Source of the DNA: Roseiarcus sp963764955
GTDB lineage: Bacteria > Pseudomonadota > Alphaproteobacteria > Rhizobiales > Beijerinckiaceae
Assembly (NCBI GenBank): GCA_963764955.1
Contig: CAVXVE010000070.1
Location: forward strand, 79,839-143,838
Reading direction: 5' to 3'
DNA: 64,000 bases
In this document: positions 56,089 to 64,000 of the stretch, in pieces
Position numbering within the stretch: position 1 is the first letter of the stretch
How the letters are laid out: the number at the start of each line of letters is the position of its first letter
Notes under the pieces: generated by a model
Told to the model about the DNA's origin: nothing
Databases searched by the model: none
What the model saw: only the letters and a program-made list of their open reading frames with translations
Made by a program: the position numbers and the translations under genes

Positions 56089-57317
56089 CGTCCCCTCCAC
56101 ACGCGCGCGTGGAGGGGGTTGAAGCCGAGCCGATAGACAAGCTCGGCCGGGCGGTCGATGTCCCAGATCGCAAGATCGGCCCATTTGCCGGGCTCGAGCG
56201 TCCCCGTCTCATGGCCGAGGCCTAGCGCCCGCGCCGCGTTGCGGGTCGCGCCGGCGATGCATTCGTCGACCGTGAGCCCGAACAAGGTCGCCGCCATATT
56301 GAGCGCGAGCAGGATCGAGGTCAGCGGCGACGTGCCCGGATTGGAGTCGGTGGCGACCGCCATCGGCAGGCGAGCTTCACGCATGAGCTCGACCGGCGGC
56401 GCGCGCCGTTCCTTCAGAACATAATAGGCGCCGGGCAGCAGCACGGCGACGACGCCCGCGCTCGCCATGGCGGCAAGGCCCCGTTCGTCCGCATATTCGA
56501 GATGATCGGCCGAGAGTGCGCCAAATTTCGCGGCAAGCGCGGCGCCGCCCGAGTTCGACAATTGATCGGCATGCAGCTTGACCGGAAGCCCCGCGTGCTT
56601 CGCGGCGGCGAACACGCAGGCGATCTCGTCGCGGGTGAAGGCGATGTTCTCACAAAAACCATCGACCGCGTCGATCAGGCCTTCGCCAGCCAGCGCCGGG
56701 ATCATCACATCGGCGACATAAGCGACATAGGCGTCGCGTTTGTCCGCGTATTCGGGCGGCACCGCGTGTGCGCCGAGAAAGGTCGCGCGGATCGCGATGT
56801 TGCGTTCTGCGGCGAGACGGCGCGCGACTTGCAGCGATTTGCGCTCCGCGGCAAGGTCGAGCCCGTAGCCGGATTTGACTTCCACCGTTCCGACGCCCTC
56901 GGCGATCAGGGCGTCCAGGCGTTTCAGCGCGGAGCGCAGGAGCTCGTCCTCGCTCGCGGCGCGGGTCGCGCGCACGGTGGAGAGAATGCCGCCGCCTGAG
57001 CGGGCGATCTCCTCATAACTTGCGCCTGCGAGTCTCAGCTCGAATTCGTGGGCGCGATTCCCCCCGTAGACGAGATGAGTGTGGCAATCGATGAGCGCGG
57101 GCGTGATCCAGCGCCCCTCGCAATCGACGACCCGCTCGGCGTCGCGCGCGGCGGCGGGAAGGTCGTCTTTGGAGCTGACGAAGACAATGCGTCCGTCGCG
57201 AGCGGCGATCGCGCCGGATTCGATGATTCCGAGCCCCGGGCGCCCCTCGGCGAGGGTCGCGAGACGCGCATTGATCCAGACCGTGTCGAGGCGGCCGGCG
57301 CGGCTTGTTTGAACCAT
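56085..57317 (-). CDS. hutI: Imidazolonepropionase
   Basis: A zinc-dependent amidohydrolase, 410 residues, that opens imidazolonepropionate to formiminoglutamate. Metal motifs are ALIDCHTHLVYGGNRAHEFE, FLGAHAVPPEYADKRDAYVA and KLHADQLSNSGGAAL, with ATDSNPGTSPLTSILLALNM near the end. ATG 57317 is chosen by homology; a longer upstream frame is not conserved. It shares a 4-base overlap with hutH. It is divergent from hutF; the 81 bases between must hold both promoters. Confidence 0.95.
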   Translation of the reverse strand: MVQTSRAGRLDTVWINARLATLAEGRPGLGIIESGAIAARDGRIVFVSSKDDLPAAARDAERVVDCEGRWITPALIDCHTHLVYGGNRAHEFELRLAGASYEEIARSGGGILSTVRATRAASEDELLRSALKRLDALIAEGVGTVEVKSGYGLDLAAERKSLQVARRLAAERNIAIRATFLGAHAVPPEYADKRDAYVAYVADVMIPALAGEGLIDAVDGFCENIAFTRDEIACVFAAAKHAGLPVKLHADQLSNSGGAALAAKFGALSADHLEYADERGLAAMASAGVVAVLLPGAYYVLKERRAPPVELMREARLPMAVATDSNPGTSPLTSILLALNMAATLFGLTVDECIAGATRNAARALGLGHETGTLEPGKWADLAIWDIDRPAELVYRLGFNPLHARVWRGR

Positions 57318-57398
57318 GGCGGCCAACGGCTTAGACCTAATCGTCCGAAAGGCAAGCGGCCGGCGGGCGGTGACCGATCGCGAGAAGCGGAGGCAAAG

Positions 57399-58765
57399 GT
57401 GCCCGTCGTTCATGCTGCGAGAGCGCTGACCCCGGAGGGTTGGAAGTCCGAGGTGCGCGTGACGATCGAGGGTGGCGCGATCGCCGCGGTGCAAACAGAA
57501 GCCTCAGCGCAGGAGGGGGATGAACTTCACGCGATCATGGCGCCGGCGGCCATGAACCTGCACAGCCATGCCTTCCAGCGCGCCATGGCCGGGCTCGCCG
57601 AAGCGAGGGGCAAGGAGGCCGACACGTTCTGGACCTGGCGCGAGGTGATGTATCGGTTCGCGCTCACGATGTCGCCGGATGATGTGGAGGCGGTCGCCGC
57701 GCAGCTCTATGTCGAGATGCTGGAGGCAGGGTTCGCCGCCGTCGCCGAGTTCCACTATCTCCACAATGCTCCAGACGGCTCGCCTTATGAGCAGCCGGCG
57801 GAAATGGCAGGTCGAATCCTCGCTGCGGCCGGCCGCGCCGGCATCGGAATCACGCTCCTGCCGGTGTTCTACGCCCATTCGACCTTCGGCGGCGCGCAGC
57901 CGACGCCCGAACAGAGGCGGTTCGTCACCGACATCGCGTCGTTCGCGCGGCTCCTCGAGGATTGTCGGGGCATGATCAACGAGACGGCGGGCCAGGTGAT
58001 CGGCGTCGCCCCGCACAGCCTTCGCGCCGTGACCCCGGCCGAACTCCTGGAGCTGGCGCCGCTCGCCGGCGATGGTCCCATACACATTCACGCTGCCGAG
58101 CAGATCAGGGAAGTCGAGGATTGTGTCGCTTCGCTCGGGGCGCGCCCGGTGCGCTGGCTATTGGACAATATGGGTGTCGGCGAGCGGTGGTGCCTCGTTC
58201 ATGCGACGCATATGGACGAGGGTGAGACGCGGGACCTCGCGTGCTCGGGCGCAGTCGCCGGACTCTGTCCGGTGACGGAAGCCAATCTTGGCGACGGGAT
58301 CTTCAACGGCGCCGAATACATCCGCGCCGGCGGGCGCTATGGCGTCGGCACGGATTCCAATGTCTCGATCGGAGTCGCCGGCGAACTGCGCCAGCTCGAA
58401 TACGCGCAACGGCTGCGCGAGCGGGCGCGCAATGTGTGCGCCCCGCCGGGGATGTCGTGCGGGCGGGCGATGCTCGAGGCGGCGTGGCAGGGGGGGCGCA
58501 GGCTTTGAGACGGAACTCGGGTAAGCTCGCGCCAGGCGCAGCGGCTGACATTCTGACTTTTCGCGCAGATCATCCGACCCTGGCTGGCAAGTTGGACGAT
58601 CAGATCCTCGATGCGTGGATTTTTTCGGTCGGCAATGCGCTAGTTGATTGCGTGTGGAGCAGCGGACTGAAAGTCGTCTCTGAGGGCCGCCATGTATTCA
58701 GAGACCAGATCGCCACGCAATTCGTGAAGACCATGCGCGAGCTTGGCGAGCAGTCCGCGTCTTGA
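57399..58765 (+). pseudogene. hutF: Formimidoylglutamate deiminase, one frameshift
   Basis: HutF deaminates formiminoglutamate to formylglutamate, the branch that uses HutG. About 455 residues. The GTG start 57399 follows GGAGG. The metal site is MNLHSHAFQRAMAGLAEARG; HIHAAEQIREVEDC and VGTDSNVSIGVAGELRQLEY are also seen. The frame breaks in a run of seven G bases (58490-58496); eight would restore WQGGAQALRRNSGKLAPGAA and the normal C-terminus. A homopolymer error is the likely cause. Confidence 0.9.
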
Positions 58766-58781
58766 GGCCAACCTCGCCGCC

Positions 58782-59456
58782 TCACCTGCGTCCGCCGACC
58801 TCATCGATATGGACGAGCAGGTCGGCCGGGTCCTCGTACACGCGGAAGGCGGTCGCCTGCTGCAATTCGGTCGCGCCGTAGCCGCCGCACAGGAGCCCGA
58901 CGCCGAGCGCGCGGCAGCGCGCCGCGGCCAGCATGTCCCAGATGCTGTCGCCGATGACGATGGCGGTCTCGATCGGCGCGTTCAGTCGCTTGGCCGCGGC
59001 CAGGAACAGGTCGGGATCGGGCTTGGCGTGCTTGACCTGATCGCGCGTCACGACCGGGGTCCGATCGGGATCGACGCCGAGCGCCGCGAGGTTGACCGCC
59101 GCCGTCTCCATCCGGCCGCTGGTGGCGATCGCCCACGGAACGCCTTCCTTGGTGAGATAGGCCAGTAGTTCGCGCGCGCCGGGCAGGGGGCGGATATGGT
59201 CCGACATCCGGCGGTAGGCCTCTGCGTGCAGCCGGCGCAGGCGCTCGAGGCGTTCTTCGCTGAGGTCGACTCCGGTTTCGCGGCGGAGTTGGTTGGTGAA
59301 CAGGCCGCCGCTCATGCCGATCTTGCGATGGATGCGCCAGACGGAGAGGTCGACGCCCTCAGTGTCGAGAGCCTCCTTCCATGCCAGCACATGCTGGTAG
59401 ACGCTGTCCACCAGCGTGCCATCGAGATCGAACAGAAACGCGGGCTCGATGCGCAT
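58782..59456 (-). CDS. HAD superfamily hydrolase (phosphoglycolate/beta-PGM-like)
   Basis: A 224-residue HAD phosphatase with FLFDLDGTLVDSVYQHVLAW (nucleophile Asp), IATSGRMETAAVNL, KHAKPDPDLFLAAAKRLN (Lys) and VIGDSIWDMLAAARC. A helical cap lies between motifs 1 and 2. ATG 59456 follows GAGGAG. Substrates are probably small phosphorylated metabolites. Confidence 0.88.
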   Translation of the reverse strand: MRIEPAFLFDLDGTLVDSVYQHVLAWKEALDTEGVDLSVWRIHRKIGMSGGLFTNQLRRETGVDLSEERLERLRRLHAEAYRRMSDHIRPLPGARELLAYLTKEGVPWAIATSGRMETAAVNLAALGVDPDRTPVVTRDQVKHAKPDPDLFLAAAKRLNAPIETAIVIGDSIWDMLAAARCRALGVGLLCGGYGATELQQATAFRVYEDPADLLVHIDEVGGRR

Positions 59457-59600
59457 GAACCTGGTCTCCTCGAGCGGGCGTTGTCGGGCTTGAGCGTCGG
59501 CATTGAAACGAAAGAGGGGCAATGCGCCAGTGCGCGCGCCCGTTGTCAATCGCTATTCGGGTTGGGGCGGCCCGCGCACGCCCGCGGGTTTGACCGTTCT

Positions 59601-59619
59601 ATTGAACGGATTGTTCAAT
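59601..59619. promoter_or_regulatory. Operator-like palindrome upstream of a small membrane protein
   Basis: ATTGAAC-GGATT-GTTCAAT is a perfect 7-bp inverted repeat, about 110 bases before the next gene and in a locally AT-rich stretch with TATAGT at 59631-59636. It resembles a TetR-type or related operator. It is not a LexA site, since the GAAC/GTTC halves are inverted and too close. Confidence 0.4.
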
Positions 59620-59726
59620 CTCTTGTTAGGTATAGTTCCGCTGTAAAGGTTAAACTTAAGATGGTCTTGGCCAGATCATCGAATTCATGGCATATCACAT
59701 TGACGGCTCTTAAAAGGAGCAACTCG

Positions 59727-59960
59727 ATGGACGGATTTGATCAGCTCGGCTCGGCTCTAGGCGACTTCATCTACGCTGTGTTCCACCCCTCGGCCGCCAA
59801 TCTCCCCGCGGGGTTCCTCGTCCTCGTCTTTGCGGTTCTGATGATCACCGCATTGCCCGAGGGCGCGCGGGAGAAAATGCGGCTGGGCTGCCTGGCGGCG
59901 GTGGCGCTGATCGTAAGTCTGTCCGTGACCTGGCCGGTGACCTCGGCGATCCTGCGCTGA
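59727..59960 (+). CDS. Small membrane protein
   Basis: A 77-residue protein with two hydrophobic segments (GFLVLVFAVLMITALPEG and LGCLAAVALIVSLSVTWPV). ATG 59727 has a strong AAAAGGAG site 8 bases upstream. The start MDGFDQLGSALGDFIYAVFH is amphipathic. I do not recognise the family. It is preceded by a palindrome and a promoter-like region, so it is likely expressed on its own. Confidence 0.7.
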   Translation: MDGFDQLGSALGDFIYAVFHPSAANLPAGFLVLVFAVLMITALPEGAREKMRLGCLAAVALIVSLSVTWPVTSAILR

Positions 59961-60051
59961 ACGGCGCCGTTGGCGCCGTCTCGAAGACGGTCGTCCTCGG
60001 GCGGCCGTCTTTTCGTGGGCGCGTGGCTTTGAGAGGTTTGTTGAGCCGTTC

Positions 60052-60287
60052 CTAATAGTGAGCGCGAACCTGCGGCGCCGAAGGGGCGACGCAACGAACG
60101 CCGAGCCTGCGCAGGACGGCGTCGCTTTTCGGCGAGGGATCGGGCGCGCCGGTCAGATTGGCTCTCAGCGCCGCCATGTCTCCGCAGGCCGGATAGGGGA
60201 GATTGACCTGCCGGCCGAGCGCTTGCGGCTGGGCGGCGGCTAGCCGGCAAGGCCGAGCAGGGCGATCCCCACGCAGATCGAGCGCAT
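60052..60287 (-). pseudogene. Small secreted protein, apparent frameshift
   Basis: The start MRSICVGIALLGLAG has signal-peptide character and is 8 bases from GGGGAG. The frame then meets TAG at 60240-60242. The neighbouring frame continues LAAAQPQALGRQVNLPYPAC, SPKSDAVLRRLGVRCVAPSA and ends at 60052, which would give about 78 residues with two cysteines. A missing base near 60243 would join them. It may equally be two unrelated frames, so confidence is moderate. Confidence 0.45.
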
Positions 60288-60331
60288 CGTCATGGCTCCC
60301 CAATTCTTCGCCTGTCCTTCGAGCCATGAAT

Positions 60332-61185
60332 TTATAATTGAGCAGGCTGGATCGAGCCTGACCGGGCTCGCGCCTCCAACAGGAAAGCGAGCGCGGATTC
60401 GCAGGCTTCCTCCGCCTTGAGCGTAAGCAACCCATCCGCCCGGGTTCGGCCGAGATTGACCGCGGCCACCGGCATTCCAAGGCTGGCCGCACGCTCGACG
60501 AAGCGGAAACCTGAATAGACCATGAGCGAGGAGCCGACGATCAGCATGGCGTCGGCCTCGTCCAGATGCCCCAGGGCCCGGTCGACCCGCTGGCGGGGAA
60601 CGTTCTCGCCGAAGAACACCACGTCGGGCTTGAGCACCCCGCCGCAGCGCCGGCAGGGCGGAACGGCGAAGGAGGAAAAGTCGGCGCCGTCGAGGTCGGC
60701 GTCGCCGTCCGGCGCTTGCCCCGCGTCGAGATCGAGCCAGCCTGGGTTCAGCCGGCCAAGTTCGTCCTGCAGTTCGGCGCGCGGCGATCTTGCCTCGCAA
60801 TCCATGCAGCGGACGCGATCGATCCGCCCGTGCAGGTCGAGGACCCGCGCGCTGCCGGCCGCCTGATGCAGCCGGTCGACGTTCTGCGTCAAAAGAAGCT
60901 CGAATTCCGCCTCTGCTCTCGAGCAGGGCCAAAGCGCGATGCGCCTCATTGGGCCGGGCCTCACGAATGCGCCGCCAGCCGATGAGGCTGCGCGCCCAGT
61001 AGCGCCGGCGCGTTGTCTCCTGCGCCCATGAAGGCCTGATAGGTGACCGGCTGGGCGCGCTTCCATTGGCCCTCGCCGTCGCGGTAGTCGGGAATGCCCG
61101 AACCCGTGCTGCAGCCGGCACCGGTCAGGACGAAAAGGCGCCGATGCCGGTCGATGAAGTCCGTGAGGCCGGCGTATCCGCTCAT
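60332..61185 (-). pseudogene. SIR2 family NAD-dependent deacetylase, two frameshifts
   Basis: A class II-like sirtuin of about 283 residues that removes acyl groups from lysines using NAD+. It has FVLTGAGCSTGSGIPDYRDG, TQNVDRLHQAAGSARVLDLH with catalytic His, a zinc ribbon (CMDCEA ... CRRCGGVLKPDVVFFGE), and VGSSLMVYSG. Extra bases near 61020 and 60918 break the frame; removing them joins the N-terminal half to RRRYWARSLIGWRRIREARP and then AEFELLLTQNVDRLH. The gene lies just downstream of the repeat array at 61.3 kb. Confidence 0.85.
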
Positions 61186-61289
61186 CTCGTCGAAACCGTC
61201 CTGCGTCGCGGGATTGGACGCAGGACGCGCGATATAGGGACCCCGATCACCGGCCGCGCGCGCCATCCGACGGCGAAGACCGTTCAAAC

Positions 61290-61329
61290 AAACGCGCTTA
61301 AACGCCAGTAAACGCGCCTAAACGCTAGT
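61290..61329. repeat. Four tandem 10-bp units (AAACGCnnnT)
   Basis: AAACGCGCTT, AAACGCCAGT, AAACGCGCCT and AAACGCTAGT are joined head to tail at 61290-61329. Six of ten positions are constant, plus the final T. The period equals one helical turn, so identical faces are presented to a protein. The last unit is also the left arm of a long hairpin (61319-61356). It lies about 105 bases upstream of the SIR2 start. Confidence 0.9.
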
Positions 61330-61356
61330 TAATTGACTCCAATTTACTAGCGTTTA
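61319..61356. other. Long hairpin with 17-bp stem
   Basis: Arms of 17 bases (61319-61335 and 61340-61356) pair at 16 of 17 positions around a 4-base ACTC loop; the first 11 bases of the stem are perfect. The left arm is the last unit of the tandem array and the right arm is its inverted copy. A TTTT run follows on the plus strand, so it could also stop rightward transcripts. Confidence 0.75.
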
Positions 61357-61361
61357 TTTTC

Positions 61362-61395
61362 GGAATCCAGACTTATCAATGGGTTGCGAGCGATT
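61362..61395. repeat. Shared 34-bp motif, copy 2
   Basis: It matches 5751-5784 at 28 of 34 positions without gaps. It lies directly after the hairpin and 38 bases before the IS66 left end. On the minus strand both copies read RNPL-x-SLD, which suggests a common coding or recombination origin. Confidence 0.6.
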
Positions 61396-61515
61396 GGAAT
61401 AAAAAAATTCTCCATCTCAAACTCCGTAGAACAGTAAGCGTCCGGTCTCTGCACCCGGATTGGGTAGTGCAATTGCGCGGCATGTCGGGCTCCTTCGCAA
61501 CGTGGAGGAGCTCCG

Positions 61516-62414
61516 GTGAATTTGAGACGTTTCGAGAACAAGGCGCGGCAATCCTGGTGGCTGATTCACATCGAAGCGTGGCGTCAGAGCGGGCTCGAGC
61601 CGGGCGAAGTATTGCCGTCAGCATGGTCTGACGACGACAACGTTCGGTCGCTGGCTGAGCTACCTGGCCGGCAAGGAAGCGGCTCGCAAGCATGCGGAAT
61701 ATCAGGCGGAACTGCGTCGTCAGCAGCGCCGCGAGGCTCAGGAAAAGCGCCGGAAGAGGCGCTCCCGCTTTCGTTTTGGCGTGAGCACGGACATGCGCAA
61801 TCGCGCGGTCCAGGCGTTCTGGGCGATGCACGTCGAGGCGATGAACTGGAGCGGGATGAGCGTGCGGGAGTACGCCGCCGCGTTGCATTTGTCGCCGACC
61901 TCTCTGCGCAAATGGCGCGACCGGCTGGACGACGGCGAGGTGGATATCGACTGGCGAGCGCATCTTCATCCCTCAGCCCGTCCGGTCGCTGGCACTAGTG
62001 CTAACAGAACGCCGCCGGAAACGGGCTTGACAGCTCCGCCGAGCGGACGATCCGGCGCCGCCTCGGCAGCCTCTGCGCCGCTTCTTCACCGACGAACAGA
62101 AGCGCGCCATCGCGCTGGAGAGCGACCAGCCCGGCGTCAGCGTCTCGCAGGTCGCGCGCAAGCACGGGATCGTCACGGGCCTGCTGTTCCGCTGGCGCGT
62201 GCAGTTCGGCGTGGCGCAGAGGAAGCGCGCGAAGCTTGCGCCCGTCGCGCTCACTGACGACGCGCCGGCGATGCTTCGGCTGCGTGATCTCGTGCAGCCG
62301 CCGGACGGAATGACGGCGATCGACCTGCCTGACGGCCGGCGCGTGTTCGCGCCTGCCGGCGTCGATCCAGACGCCGTTCGTGAGCACGTCATCGGCGAAG
62401 GAGCGGAACCATGA
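61516..62414 (+). pseudogene. tnpA: IS66 TnpA (accessory protein), two frameshifts
   Basis: An IS66 accessory protein with two helix-turn-helix parts. GTG 61516 follows GGAGGAGC. MNLRRFENKARQSWWLIHIE is typical. An extra base near 61596 breaks the frame; the next frame gives SRAKYCRQHGLTTTTFGRWL and continues to SPTSLRKWRDRLDDGEVDID. A second shift near 62045-62085 leads into FFTDEQKRAIALESDQPGVS and VARKHGIVTGLLFRWRVQFG. Its stop overlaps tnpB by 4 bases. Confidence 0.85.
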
Positions 62415-62764
62415 TGATCGTTCCGGCGGGCGTGAAGGTGCACCTGGCGCTGGGCTACACCGATATGCGCAAAGGCCTCGACGGACTCGCCATGCTGGTG
62501 CAGCAAACGCTGAAGCAGGATCCGTTCTCGGGCCATCTGTTCGCCTTCCGGGGCAAGAAGGCGTCGATGCTGAAGATCCTGTTCTGGGACGGAAACGGGC
62601 TGTGCCTGTTCACCAAGCGGCTCGACCAGGGCAGCTTTGTTTGGCCGACGATGGCGGGCTACGACGGCTCGATCACGTTGACGCCGGCGCAGCTCGCCAT
62701 GCTGATCGAGGGCATCGACTGGCGCGCGCCGGAACGCGTATGGAAGCCGGCCTTGGCAGGCTAA
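62411..62764 (+). CDS. tnpB: IS66 TnpB accessory protein
   Basis: The 117-residue IS66 orf2 protein, intact. It has the hallmark MMIVPAGVKVHLALGYTDMR, KGLDGLAMLVQQTLKQDPFS and GHLFAFRGKKASMLKILFWD, and ends in WRAPERVWKPALAG. It is needed for IS66 transposition but is not the transposase. Its ATG overlaps the tnpA stop (ATGA). Confidence 0.94.
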   Translation: MMIVPAGVKVHLALGYTDMRKGLDGLAMLVQQTLKQDPFSGHLFAFRGKKASMLKILFWDGNGLCLFTKRLDQGSFVWPTMAGYDGSITLTPAQLAMLIEGIDWRAPERVWKPALAG

Positions 62765-62836
62765 AAAGCTGCGGAAACCCGCATAGAATCGAACGAATTC
62801 GCTTCTTCGAATCAGGCGATTCGGGTAGATTTGGAC

Positions 62837-64000
62837 ATGCGGTTCGATCTCGACAATTTGCCTTCCGAACCGGCTCTTCTGCAGCATCTCGTTCGCGATA
62901 TGGCCGTCGCCGTCGAGCACCGCGACGGCGAGATCGAGCGCCTGAAGTCGATCATCAAGACGTTGCAGCGGGCGCAGTTTGGCCGTCGGTCCGAGCGCCT
63001 TGATCCCGATCAGCTGGCGCTCGCGCTCGAAGAGATCGACAGCGATCTCGCCCGCGAAGAGGAGAAGCGTCCGCCGTCGCGAAAAGCAAGCAGGCGAACG
63101 GCCTTCTCGTCGCAAACCGTTGCCCGATCATTTGTCGCGCGAAGAGGTCCGGCTCGATATTGAGAGCATGATCTGCGCCTGCTGCGGCGGCGCGCTGCAT
63201 GTCATCGGAGAGAGCGTGAGCGAGATGCTGGATTGGGTTCCGGCGCAGCTGCGCGTCATCCGCACCACTCGTCCCAAATACGCCTGTCGGACTTGCGAGA
63301 CGGTGGCGCAGGCGCCGGCGCCGGAGCGGCCGATCGCCGGCGGCCTGGCGACGCCGGCGCTGCTCGCCCAGGTGCTGGTCAGCAAATATTGCGATCACAC
63401 GCCGCTGTATCGGCAGTCGCAAATCTTCGCCCGCCACGGAATCGATCTTCCGCGTTCGACGCTGGCTGGATGGGTCGGCGGGGCCTGCTGGTGGCTCGAG
63501 GCGCTGCACGAGCGTCTTGCCAGGAACGTGTTCGCGTCGGACCATCTGTTCGCCGACGACACGCCCGTGCCGGTGCTCGATCCAGGCCGAGGGCGCACCA
63601 AGACGGGACGGCTTTGGGTCTACGCCCGCGAGCAAAGAGCGTGGGGCGGACCGGAGCCGCCGGCCGCGGTCTATGTGTATGCGCCGGACCGCAAAGCTGA
63701 ACGTCCGGCTTCGCATCTCGAGCAGTTCAAGGGCGTTCTTCATGTCGACGGCTACGCCGGGTTCGAGCCGTTGGCGGATAAAGGGGACGTCGTGCTCGCC
63801 GCATGCTGGAGCCACACGCGACGCAAGTTCTACGAAGTGGCGCAGGCCACGAACGCGCCGATCGCGGTAGAGGCGCTGCGCCGGATCGGCGAACTCTATG
63901 CCGTCGAAGCGGACGCTCACGGTCAGTCGCCTGCACAGCGGCTTGCGGCTCGTCGCTCTCGCTCCAAGCCAATCGTCGACGCTTTGCGCGCTTGGCTCGA
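62837..64000 (+). pseudogene. tnpC: IS66 TnpC transposase, frameshifted and partial
   Basis: The DDE transposase. ATG 62837 starts MRFDLDNLPSEPALLQHLVR, followed by a leucine-zipper-like coiled coil (VAVEHRDGEIERLKSIIKTL) and RAQFGRRSERLDPDQLALAL. One extra base near 63097 shifts the frame; the other frame continues RRKPLPDHLSREEVRLDIES, zinc-finger CACCGG, then YACRTCETVAQAPAPERPIA and DDE Asp residues in DHLFADDTPVPVLD and HVDGYAGFEPLAD. It runs off the window at the right, so the final Glu is not seen. Confidence 0.88.

Larger units (their letters stand above)
61434..64000 (+). mobile_element. IS66 family insertion sequence, left end present, right end outside window
   Basis: The element begins GTAAGCGTCCGGTCTC, the IS66-type terminal start (GTAA), at 61434. 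The 8 bases before it (GTAGAACA) would be the target duplication, which can be tested at the right end outside the window. It carries tnpA, tnpB and the start of tnpC in the usual order, overlap and strand. tnpA and tnpC contain single-base frameshifts. Confidence 0.85.

Noticed and set aside
61516..62414. Programmed frameshifting in IS66 tnpA
   Set aside because: There is no slippery heptamer at the breaks, the breaks resemble those in housekeeping genes, and IS66 is not known to need frameshifting here.

Overview
This 64 kb window is high-GC DNA from an alphaproteobacterium, most likely of the Hyphomicrobiales (Rhizobiales). The grounds are a PleD/DivK cell-cycle pair, an EipB (DUF1849) envelope protein, a DUF3572 gene next to dinB, a dgt-argS-SPOR-nagZ block, a lexA gene with an alphaproteobacterial GTTC-N7-GTTC SOS box, and a complete hut pathway. 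I cannot name the genus. The content is mostly housekeeping and accessory chromosomal genes, with one IS66-family element entering at the right edge.

Layout. 0-5.6 kb: an aa3-type cytochrome c oxidase operon (coxB-coxA-ctaG-coxC, no ctaB), then a FlK-like thioesterase and a SpoIIAA-like protein. 6-9 kb (minus strand): an SDR, a two-gene ABC exporter and a small secreted protein. 9.7-19 kb: parC, a vapBC pair, an MFS transporter with an intrinsic terminator in its leader, an orphan Flp pilin too short for most ORF callers, a GFA-type zinc protein, a PCMT-like methyltransferase, and a P1B-5 metal ATPase with a C-terminal hemerythrin domain. 19-25 kb: erpA/iscA-like, dgt, argS, SPOR protein and nagZ. 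25-34 kb: a DUF2652/SRPBCC protein, pleD-divK, DUF3572-dinB, a large arylsulfatase, eipB and a RibD-like reductase. 34-39 kb: scpB/scpA, lexA with its operator, and a two-subunit CoA-transferase. 39-49 kb: a membrane-anchored DUF2778 (Tlde1-type) protein, an MFS permease, a two-repeat lectin-like/Vps62 protein, a FUSC-DUF1656-HlyD efflux operon and a gluconate-dehydrogenase-like SDR. 49-59 kb: xthA, a second vapBC, a serine hydrolase and the hut cluster (hutU, hutG, hutH, hutI on minus; hutF divergent). 59-64 kb: an HAD phosphatase, two small envelope proteins, a SIR2 deacetylase, a 10-bp-periodic repeat array with a long hairpin, and an IS66 element cut by the window end.

How the genes work together. 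The hut genes encode the five-step route histidine -> urocanate -> imidazolonepropionate -> formiminoglutamate -> formylglutamate -> glutamate plus formate. CoxB, CoxA and CoxC are the oxidase core and CtaG delivers copper. ScpA and ScpB bind SMC for chromosome segregation, and ParC decatenates chromosomes. LexA controls SOS genes, and dinB in the same window is a typical member of that response in other bacteria.

Sequence quality. At least a dozen otherwise well-conserved genes between 19 and 64 kb carry single-base frameshifts, nearly all of them +1 insertions. This points to sequencing or assembly error rather than gene decay. I annotate each such gene over its full extent and flag the shift.

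Non-coding structure. The most interesting unexplained signals are four tandem 10-bp units followed by a 17-bp-stem hairpin upstream of the SIR2 gene (61.29-61.36 kb), and a 34-bp motif shared between 5.75 kb and 61.36 kb, each copy lying just after 10-bp tandem repeats. Others are the terminator-bearing leader of the MFS gene at 14.1 kb and two different palindromic intergenic repeat elements.
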